Positions 56,586 through 64,000 of a stretch of 64,000 nt of DNA are shown piece by piece. Position 1 is the first letter of the stretch, and each line of letters starts with the position of its first letter. The stretch comes from Ischnura elegans (Eukaryota; Arthropoda; Insecta; Odonata; Coenagrionidae): contig NC_060251.1 of assembly GCF_921293095.1 (NCBI RefSeq), forward strand, positions 95,528,566 through 95,592,565. The letters are read 5' to 3'. The notes below the pieces were generated by a model, which made no database searches, was not told the DNA's origin, and saw only the letters and a program-made list of their open reading frames with translations. Made by a program: the position numbers and the translations under genes.

Positions 56586-58515
56586 ATGGGGGATTACACA
56601 CCTCAAGAGATCGCTGAAATAATCAAAGTCGTCGGGAAGTGTGACAACAATTATAAAGCTGCTGCAGATCTCTACGCACGCAGATTCCCAAACTCACGTC
56701 ATCCTTGCAGGAAGACGATACGTAATCTTGTCACAAGAGCGCAACAAAGGTCTCTGGTTGTCGCGGCTCCAGCGACACTCTCGGTTGCGAGGGAGACCTG
56801 GGATCGGGTGATCATGGCGTTTAGTAAAGGAAAGGCCGGGATAGGAATTTTAAAACACCCGGAGGTGCGTTTATTAGTATCAGAAAGTTACAGGGGGGGG
56901 GGGGGGGTCTGTAAGGACAAGCGAGGTCCGCGGCTGCTGCTTCCGCGTGGCTGGGTCCGGCTCTGTCCGGAACTGCCTCTCTGGGAATCTCCGTGGATCC
57001 GCGACAGCTCTGGCGGAGTTCCGGCGTTGGCGGCGGGTCCAGGCGCTACGGCGGGGTCATGGGCCTCGTCCTCCGTCTGCTTCCGCGGGTGATGACCTCA
57101 GGCGGGCGGCGGTGTCCGGGGAGAGGACCCTCTGGGACAGCGTGCGCGCTCCTCGCGGAGGGTGCGAGTGCGGCGCCGGTCCACCCGCAGTTTACGGGGC
57201 ATCCGGCAGAGTGCGGCGCCGGTCCACCCGCAGTTTACGGGGCATCCGGCCGATTGAGGGCCTGTGGTAGGAACTATGAGGATATGCTCGCTCTTAGTCC
57301 TAGCTTCGGCCTCCTCAACCCCGACTGCCTTCCATGGTCCGGGCAGCGTGTTTTATATCCAACCCTGGCCTCCCTCCGTCCAATGAGGGTGCTTCGCTGG
57401 GTCACGAGGTGACGCTTTCGATCAGAATGGGATGGGAAGGTTCGTGGTGTGAGAGCAGGTGTGAGACCAGGTGTGCGTTTAGACGCGGGAGTGGGGGAAT
57501 CGCGTGGTGTGAGGGGAAGGCAGCGGGCTGGAGTGGGGAAGGTGAGGAGATGAGGAGAGCGTTCCGGTGGAGTGGGGAGGGTCACGTGGTGACGCGTTCT
57601 TCACCGGGGGCGCGTGTTTCAAGTGGGTTTTGCCCATGTTCCAATGCAGCACAACATGGTTCAGAAGAGGCGAAAAACAGGTACGAGAGAAGACATTTCT
57701 GTAGCTGTTCGGGCAATTGTCTTAGAATATCCGAATGTGTCCACACGGGAGATACAACGTCGACACGGTGTGCCGAAATCAACGGTAAATCGAGTGCTCA
57801 AGTCAGCCGCTTTCCATCCTTACAACGTTCAGCTCACGCATTTACTAGAACCCGTGGATTACGTGCGGCGCTTGAATTTTTGTAGATGGGCGGACAATCA
57901 AATGCTGCGAGACCCTAGTTTTTCTGACTTAGTTCTATTTACAGATGAAACAAAGTTTAATAATATGGGTGGTGTCAACCTGCACAGCCCATTAATACAG
58001 TGAACAGAATCCCCACGGGCATACAGATCACCGAACTCGAAGGAGACGGGCTGTAAATGTATGGGCAGGTATAATTGGAGATCATTTATTAGGTCGAATT
58101 TTCTATGATGAGAATTTGAGTGCCCAACTGTACCTGGACATTTTGAGCACCCGTGTGCCACCGTTGTTGGAAGATCTGCCACTTGTTTTGAGGAAGAGAA
58201 TGTGGTTCCAGCATGATGGAGCTCCTGCACACCATTCACGAGCGGTGAAACTTTTTCTGAACCACACATTTCCTCGTCGATGGATCGGGACCGGCAGTCT
58301 AGTCCACGAATGGCCAGCAAGACCCCCGGATCTAACTCCCCTTGACTTTTTCCTCTGGGGACTAGTCAAGGAGAAATATTTGCTGAAGCGCCCACAACAT
58401 TGGACAACATGAAGGAGAGGATAAGAGCTGCGTTTCAAGGAATTTCCATCCAAACCCTTCGAAAAGTTAACGCTAACATTCGTAGCCGTGTACAAAGGTG
58501 CATTGACCAGAATTG
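56586..58515 (+). pseudogene. mariner-like transposase, split by a solo LTR
   Basis: The start at 56586 gives MGDYTPQEIAEIIKVVG, an N-terminal helix-turn-helix region ending TRAQQRSL at the LTR. It resumes at 57661 with KRRKTGTREDISVAVRAIV and STREIQRRHGVPKSTVNRVL, a second HTH. Catalytic boxes: FTDETKFNN (Asp 1, about 57945), WFQHDGAPAHH (Asp 2, about 58217) and RPPDLTPLDFFLWG (Asp 3, about 58336), with 37 residues between Asp 2 and Asp 3. The C-terminus reads KERIRAAFQGISIQTLRKV to a stop near 58515. The LTR plus its 4-bp duplication (902 nt) joins the two frames exactly. Two further frameshifts, near 58003 and 58405, inactivate it. Confidence 0.88.
56759..57656 (-). mobile_element. Solo LTR, 898 bp, inside the mariner transposase gene
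   Basis: TG...CA ends (TGTCGCGGCTCC...GCAGCACAACA) and a 4-bp duplication TGGT (55-58 of 56700 block, that is 56755-56758, and 57657-57660). On the minus strand it has a TATAAAA near 57355 and AATAAA near 56868, the order expected of an LTR in minus orientation. A 42-bp tandem duplication lies at about 57168-57252. A 15-base G run lies at 56889-56903. It is related to the GC-rich repeat at 42360-43315. Confidence 0.85.
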
Positions 58516-58810
58516 ACACGCAATTGAGCATTTGATGCTAGAATAACACCTAACAAAACGCATTTTTCAATAAAAAGTTTCCATCAAGTACTTTGTATTT
58601 TTTTCCGTAGAATACTATCCTGCAATAAAAAATATGGCTTTCAATTTGAGAAATGGAAGTTACCCCTTCTTTGACCTTGAAAATCGACTTCAAGGTCACC
58701 ATCGTATGTCTCCCTCTAAACCCTATAACTTTTGCCTGAAACATTTTTTCTTATTTTGCTCAGATTTCGAGATATTCGGGGTGGGAACTTAAAATGGGAC
58801 GCCCTGTATA

Positions 58811-60229
58811 AAGGTAAATCGTACAGAATAGTTGATCTTCGACTTCGGGGTGAAGTGCTGCTCACGTAAGGCGTGTTTGTGCACGTGATATTTCTCACTC
58901 TTGTCTCGCGCCTTCTTGGCTTGTCAGGACTCGCCTAACGGGCTCTCTTTCATTTTGATTTCTCTCTCTTCGTTCCTTGCTCTCAGGCCCTTCTGGTGGG
59001 CGACAATTTTCCGTACCTGCGAAATTCCGAGTTCACATTCCCTTCCCCCTCCGGGAAATTACTAGCGCTCTATCTGCAGCTAGGCAAATATTTGCCAGTC
59101 CGTCCGTAGCCGCCGCCCAGCGCCAGCCTTCTCCTGCCTCCCGCATCTCCGAGGGTTTCCGGTGCCAGCCCGCTACCAAAGGTAGAGTTACTTTTTCTTC
59201 TTATTAAAATGCAATCCATGTGCTATCATTGATACCCGACGCGAAGGGCTAGAGCTCACGTTAAACTCGCTCGGATTCGACTCCCGGCTTACCCCGGGGC
59301 CAGGTCGCGACAAGAGTATTGTAATATTCCGCTTCTCTGAATAATAGTACATCCAAGGCAAAGGCAGCATCACGAATTTTCCGCTAACTTCCAAAATTTT
59401 CCGCTCTTTTGTCTTATCCCCTTCCCTTCCCGCGTGGTTTCGTTAAGTCTTGGGTCTATGACACAGGGCAGAGCGATCAGCACGTGAGAAGGGGAAGTCC
59501 TCTGCCAGTCATACGTTCTCCTTCGATGCTTTCTCCCCCCCCCTCGCGGTCGTTTCCTCCTTTCCCTCGGATGCTCGGCGTCGGCCGCGGATGACTACTC
59601 GCACGGACGAGCGCGGGGCGCGTGATAGTCAAAGGGCGCCTAGAATATTCAAGAGAAACCTTCCTCTCTTTTCCTTTTTTCTTTCTTTCCCTAAACTGAC
59701 GACCCCTCTTGGAGGTAAATAAAAGGGAAAGTCTTTTAGGAGAGGGGAGAGCAATTTTGCGACGACTGGGAGGCTGCCGTCCGACGAAGGGTTGGTCCAT
59801 TGCGAGTGGGGCCGCTAGCACGGGATTCGACACATCTGAGGGAGACAAGTAACCAGTGAGAGCTGCCTAGCGCCTATCTGTAAAACGTAAGAATAAAACT
59901 TTGTTATTCTCGGGGGAATGAGATCTCTCTTTCCGCTGATCTAACCCCCCCTGTTTCGAACTCGAGTTCGAGCCGGAGCGTAGCCACCGAGAGACAAGGC
60001 CTGCGCAAGCGAGCAGAGAACGTCGGTGACGTCAGGATGAGTGGGGAGTTGTTAGGGCGTTGTTGATGAAGGATAGTGGGGTTGTTACACAGAAAAACAG
60101 AAGTCGCTTGAATGAGTGAGACGTGAAAGTAAAACTATAATTTGAGGAAATTAAAGAGGTTTTAAACAGTGATTCGTTCTAAAGTAGCAGTGGATGTTAC
60201 TGAAATTCTACTTAAGTGTAAAAAGTGGT
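58811..60229. other. Unassigned GC-richer region
   Basis: It has CT-rich and GC-rich stretches, an AATAAA near 59892 and a B-box-like GGATTCGACTCCCGG at 59273, and might include an LTR, but I could not find paired ends. Short ORFs here look like chance coding. TGACGTCA lies at 60027-60034. Confidence 0.35.
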
Positions 60230-60392
60230 TCAAGTATCCTAACTACCGCAGTGTTTCTAACTGCCGAGAAAATTACAAGACGGGGCCCAAGGTGTCTGTT
60301 TTCAATTTCCCGAGCGATCCAGAAGTTCATGCAAAATGCATTCGTGCCATTATGAGAGTATAATTTGAGCCAACAAAGAACAGAAAGGTACG
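60230..60392 (+). pseudogene. THAP-domain exon remnant
   Basis: YRSVSNCRENYKTG, VSVFNFPSDPEVHAKCI and FEPTKNRK, followed by a GTACGT donor at 60390, follow the THAP N-terminal pattern (C-x-C pair, FxFP, W/C at the helix, PTKxxR). The first cysteine reads Ser and a TAA sits at 60361. The second THAP half was not found, so this is an orphan exon of a decayed P-like element or THAP gene. Confidence 0.6.
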
Positions 60393-61039
60393 TATTATAG
60401 AATGTATTGATGAAAGTGTTGTTAAAAGAATTTTCGGTTTTAAGTTGCCTACTAATTACCTCGATGTAAGGCCGAGTTTAAATTTTAAGGGCGTGAATCG
60501 ATGGATACTTTAAAAGTCTCCTGAGTGACAAAACATTCATTAAACGCTCCTGCTTTAGTTATTGAAAGTCTTTTCGTGATGATCGCAGTGAGGGAAAAGT
60601 TATTCCTTGTTAAATAGGTACCTAGTTCGGCAAATTGAATTTCATGATGAATCCCATTCGGTGGATCGAAGGATATCATTTAAGTCAGATTGATATTGCT
60701 TTAAGCAATTAATGAAAGGTTGTTAACACGGTAATAAGTAAAGGTAACACAGTCATGGTGAAATTACTCTAGTACATAAAAGATCTGTTTTTATTTCACT
60801 GTTTGATGTGAATGAAATATTTTCATGATTCAATTTAAATATTTACTCTTATCATTTCATTGTTAAACTGCCTGACATCGTTATTGTAGACGCCCCATAA
60901 CGGATTTTCTCAGAGGTCCATGGTGTTTTTTGTACAGCTCTGTACAATTAATCTTGCAGGTTATAAATAAAGAGGTGCGGAGTTGAATGGCCACATTCAC
61001 TTACTACTCACAAAAAGTAGAATTTATTTAAATTGAATT
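60393..61039. other. Unassigned sequence
   Basis: Nothing recognised. Confidence 0.4.
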
Positions 61040-61640
61040 GACAGCAGTCCAAGATTTCCTCCCAAATAGCATGCAAACTTGTCATAGGCTTGTCATCGGC
61101 TTGTCACGACAAACCTTGTCGGGTCAAGTTTGCAGCAAACTTGCTGTGACAAACCTTTTCTGCCTTGAAAGCTATGTGCAAGCTTGAATAAAGCTTGCAA
61201 GTTATGTGAACACATACAAGCCGTAGACTTGTACATCACACCTGCAGAATACATGCCATATTGCACCCATAGCAGATTTGTCATATCATTCCTGCTGCAG
61301 ACTTGCCATATCAAACCTGCAGCAAACTTGCCATATCAAGCCTGCAGCAAACTTGCCATATCAAACCTGCAGCAAACTTGCCATATCAAACCTGCAGCAA
61401 ACTTGCCATATCAAACATGCTACTATCCACATAGCATGTAAGCTTACGTCAAGCTTGACTTTTCCCTGCCATCTCAAGGTTGAATTTTTCAAGCCTCTGT
61501 CCAGCCTATATCAAGCTACCTAAATGGATTTTCTCTTGCCATGTCAAGGTTGAATTTTTCAAGCTTGTGTCCAGCCTATGTCAAGCTACCCAAATTGATT
61601 TTCCCTTGCCATGTCAAGGTGGAAATATTTTCCGGTCAGA
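61040..61640. repeat. Minisatellite cluster built on CTTG/CAAG motifs
   Basis: 61280-61420 holds about five tandem copies of a 25-bp unit, CATATCAAACCTGCAGCAAA plus CTTGC. To the left are diverged relatives and a palindromic CAAGTTTGCAGCAAACTTG (61125-61143). To the right, 61440-61640 holds about 2.5 copies of a roughly 69-bp unit containing GCCATGTCAAGGTTGAATTT. The sequence from 61641 to 62114 shows nothing else. Confidence 0.8.
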
Positions 61641-62114
61641 AAACTCAGTCATAAGATGACCGTCAAGTAGGGATGAGAACTGCTTAGATTTACAAATATA
61701 ATTTCTGGAATTAATATCCCACCTAAGACACTGCCTCCAAAAGGCCCCTTGAGGGTGCCTTTCAGGTGATATGGCGAATTTTTTTAAGCACAATTTCTAT
61801 ACAGGATGCGAACATTTTACACATTTAATATACATTTTTAGAGCCTATATACTACTTTATACAGCGTGAACACGGTATAAAATTTACACAAGTGAATACA
61901 GTGTACATACAAAAATTTATGAGAAAGGGTCCATTTAAAATCTATTCCAAAATCAATTACTTACTTCCATTATAACGATAAAACTGGAAGCTTGGTTATA
62001 AGGTTTTAATAATATGTACTTAATGAGAATTATAGTGATATATCAGTATAATGTCATTTGATATTATTATCTTCATACTCATAAAAACTCAAGTAAAAAA
62101 TTCAATTAGAAGCC

Positions 62115-63818
62115 GTGTTTGCAGAGATCAGGAAGGACGTCATCCTACTTGATCACGCATGGGAGAGCACGATACACAATTTGCTTAGCCCTTACTTCAT
62201 TAACCCCGCTGACCTGTTAAGTTCTTTAAAACAAATCCAGCCACACCTTGCGACTGGAACAAAATTTCCCTTCCCCCTCACCCCCGCTGAAATTTATAAG
62301 TATTACGCATTGGCACGCGTATCTTACGCCATTGTATCGGGAAAAATTAAAATTATGGCGGAAACCCCGATGCAATCGGGAAATCAATTATTTCGGCTCC
62401 TTAAAGTAGTGCCACTTCCCGTCCAATTATCAAACGTAAACGCCTCGATTGTAATAGTCCCGGAGGCGCCCTATTTAGCTGTTTCAGAAAATCGATTGAG
62501 ACACATGCTACTGTACGAGGGAGACATGAATACCTGCACTTATGGCCCCTTGACCATATGCCCCACTAGGCAGCAAGTGACTGAGTATCCGTATTCATCA
62601 TGCCTCGATGGTATTTACACGGGGGAAGACGAACCCCTTGACTGTGACACACGGTTCATCACCCGCCCCAGTCCCCGATTTTTTCGAAGCCGAGGCACTA
62701 ACCGCTGGGTCTTTAGCGTGCCGCACCGCAGCCGCCTCCTGCAGCGATGCCCCGCGGGGAAGGAGTCACTCAACGTCACAGAGACCTTCCTCGCCAGGAC
62801 GGGCATCGTGGAGCTGAACGACGGTTGCTCTGCCTACTGCGAGGGCCAGGTGCTGACGTCATATCAGCACCGCAGCCAACGCGTCTCGCCGAGAGCGGAG
62901 GAGGTCTCTATGCCAGACATCCACCGAATTTTTCCGGCAGGACTTCGCGACTACATCACCGCCCCCACCATCGAACGTCAGCAACGGCTCGCATACATCA
63001 TCGCGGCAGCGGCAGCAGCGCACGGCGAAGGAGCTGACATCCCGACGGCACAGGTGGAGAGGATGCTGTCGGAGGCTGAGGACCTGGAGGAGACGACGGG
63101 GATAGGCGTCACCGCGTCATTCCTCCCTAACATAGGAGGGGCACTGCTGCTACTCGTCATCCTACTCATCGTAGGCGGCCTGATCATCCGCCGATGGAGG
63201 AGGGCGACGACGCCGACACCAATGCCAGCGGCACGGGAAGAGACGGAATGGCTGCAACTTCATTCAGCACCTACCCCAAGGCTCATCCCAGCGGCTACCA
63301 AGGAGACGGTGTGGCGGCACACGCGCGCCCCGCCCCCCCCCCCCCCAGCCACAGCGCAAGAAGTAGTAGTAGTATTTGGATTTAGGGTGCGTCAACGGCT
63401 AGGTCATGTTGCACCACTACTGTGTGATTTAATTACAAAAGTTATGTATAAAGTTATCTTCTGCATCTGATGTCTTCATTCAAAGTATACATAATAAGAC
63501 TTTATTAAAATGCTTATTTCTCTGATAAACCGAAATGTACAGATTAAGTTAGTAGGGTGGTCTCCTAAAAGGGTTTTTAGGTCTCCCCCTAGATTATTTC
63601 GTCTTCGCGCTTCGCGGTACTTAACACAATGTAGCATGATGTGTCTAATACTTAATGGACACTTACAATCCTCACATTGGGGAGGTTCCTTCTCTTCAGC
63701 GGAAGCAGAAGAGACGAAGACGCCCCCGGAACCAGATAGCCCCCTACCCCAAAGGGGAAGGATACCCCCAAGATGGTTAAGGAGAGGTGGTCTCAGTTAC
63801 CTCGCCGAAGTCCTGTGA
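62115..63818 (+). pseudogene. Envelope-like glycoprotein of an insect endogenous retrovirus, C-terminal part, LINE-interrupted
   Basis: The frame is open from 62115 to 63361 and, past a LINE insertion, from 63700 to a stop at 63816-63818 in the same frame. It resembles envelope proteins of errantivirus/baculovirus-F type. Visible features are FPLTPAEIYKYYALAR, a Cys-rich ectodomain with two N-glycosylation sequons (NASI, NVTE), and a transmembrane helix at about residues 340-362 (GGALLLLVILLIVGGLII). A basic, Pro-rich cytoplasmic tail follows. The N-terminal fusion-peptide/cleavage half is absent. A TTTGCAG/A acceptor-like site at about 62118-62124 might mark an env splice acceptor. No gag or pol of this element lies in the window. 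The LINE breaks the cytoplasmic tail. Confidence 0.7.
63362..63699 (-). mobile_element. RNase-H LINE 3' fragment with (TAC)n tail, inside env
   Basis: 338 bp nearly identical to 53468-53810: GTAGTAGTAGTATTTGGATT at the 3' end, then the same 3' UTR and the start of the Cys-rich C-terminal coding. It stops at CTTCTCTTCAG, giving a much shorter 5' truncation than 53468-54675. The duplication is imperfect: AGCGCAAG and AGCGGAAG flank it. High similarity to the other copy suggests recent insertion. Confidence 0.85.
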
Positions 63819-64000
63819 CGTCACGGCAGACACCAGCCATTTTCGACGGATGAAACGCATGGTAATTCAGTTTATTCAGCAACAAATATTGCGCTCCCTG
63901 ACTAATACTTCCGATCTACTAATCTTTTTGCGTGCTAAAAGCATCATTAAGAATGCGTTGTACGGTGGCTACTTGTAGTAATAGCTATAACAAAGCTAAG
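63819..64000. other. Possible start of a 3' LTR, otherwise unassigned
   Basis: A purine-rich stretch (GGTTAAGGAGAGGTGG, 63774-63789) precedes TGTGACGTCACGG at 63814, which could be a polypurine tract and LTR start for the env-bearing element. The window ends before this can be tested. Confidence 0.3.

Larger units (their letters stand above)
56490..58808 (+). mobile_element. mariner/Tc1-superfamily transposon
   Basis: The ends TACAGGGC and GCCCTGTA are inverted and flanked by TA (56488-56489; 58809-58810). It encodes a DDD transposase and contains a solo LTR at 56759-57656. Without the LTR it is about 1.4 kb. Confidence 0.85.

Noticed and set aside
59255-59300. tRNA gene or tRNA-derived SINE (B-box-like GGATTCGACTCCCGG)
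   Set aside because: No cloverleaf or proper A box could be folded, and no repeat copy or poly(A) tail follows.
63362-63470. C-terminal residues of the envelope-like ORF up to 63470
   Set aside because: They are read-through into the inserted LINE 3' UTR; the original frame resumes at about 63700.

Overview
This is a eukaryotic, almost certainly arthropod (probably insect) repeat-dense region. The evidence is the mix of elements: P-element-like THAP transposons, PIF/Harbinger transposons with a separate Myb/SANT-like gene, Tigger/pogo, mariner, hAT and piggyBac-like ends, Jockey/R1-type LINEs, Penelope-type remnants, Ty3/gypsy pieces and an insect-retrovirus-type envelope gene. Spliceosomal introns are visible inside several transposase genes. 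I found no convincing host gene, tRNA or rRNA.

Layout. 1-3757 is the right edge of an AT-rich satellite (about 67 bp unit, with higher-order structure). 3.8-9.7 kb is a Jockey-like LINE copy (A) whose 3' UTR was hit by a 4.5 kb P-like element with intact terminal inverted repeats and target-site duplication. 10.2-15.1 kb is a decayed HARBI1-type gene whose intron carries a Tigger element; a minisatellite invades its exon and a piggyBac-like end lies in or beside it. 15.4-18 kb is a graveyard of three LINE reverse-transcriptase fragments ending at a Penelope-type hammerhead ribozyme motif. 18.1-20.6 kb is a gypsy gag-pro-RT remnant split by a solo LTR and cut off by a minus-strand LINE. 21.6-27.1 kb is the best LINE copy (B), with ORF1 intact and ORF2 broken by one stop. 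It abuts a Penelope GIY-YIG fragment.

28-37 kb holds a TA-flanked transposon with a hAT MITE inside, LINE copy C, a Harbinger element (transposase plus Myb-like gene) that appears to split an RNase-H LINE, and a decayed R1-like LINE. 37.8-40.6 kb is a second P-like gene. 41.9-43.3 kb is a GC-rich LTR-like repeat. 45.9-52.2 kb is a large Harbinger element with two convergent multi-exon genes.

52.2-56.1 kb is the most unusual object: a compact retroelement with a short coiled-coil/Arg-rich ORF1 and an RT-RNase H ORF2 of about 620 codons, with no integrase or tyrosine recombinase recognised. Its pol features recall the hepadnavirus-related insect retroelements. It is interrupted by an RNase-H LINE with a perfect 13-bp duplication. 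56.5-58.8 kb is a mariner element split by a solo LTR. 60-61.6 kb has a THAP exon remnant and minisatellites. 62.1-63.8 kb is a retroviral envelope-like ORF split by a second copy of the same LINE.

The repeated theme is nesting: at several sites, removing the younger insertion plus one copy of its target duplication restores the older element's frame, so insertion order can be read directly. Two more patterns cut across the elements: the palindrome TGACGTCA occurs at least 11 times, and one LINE family ends in a (TAC)n tail at four sites.
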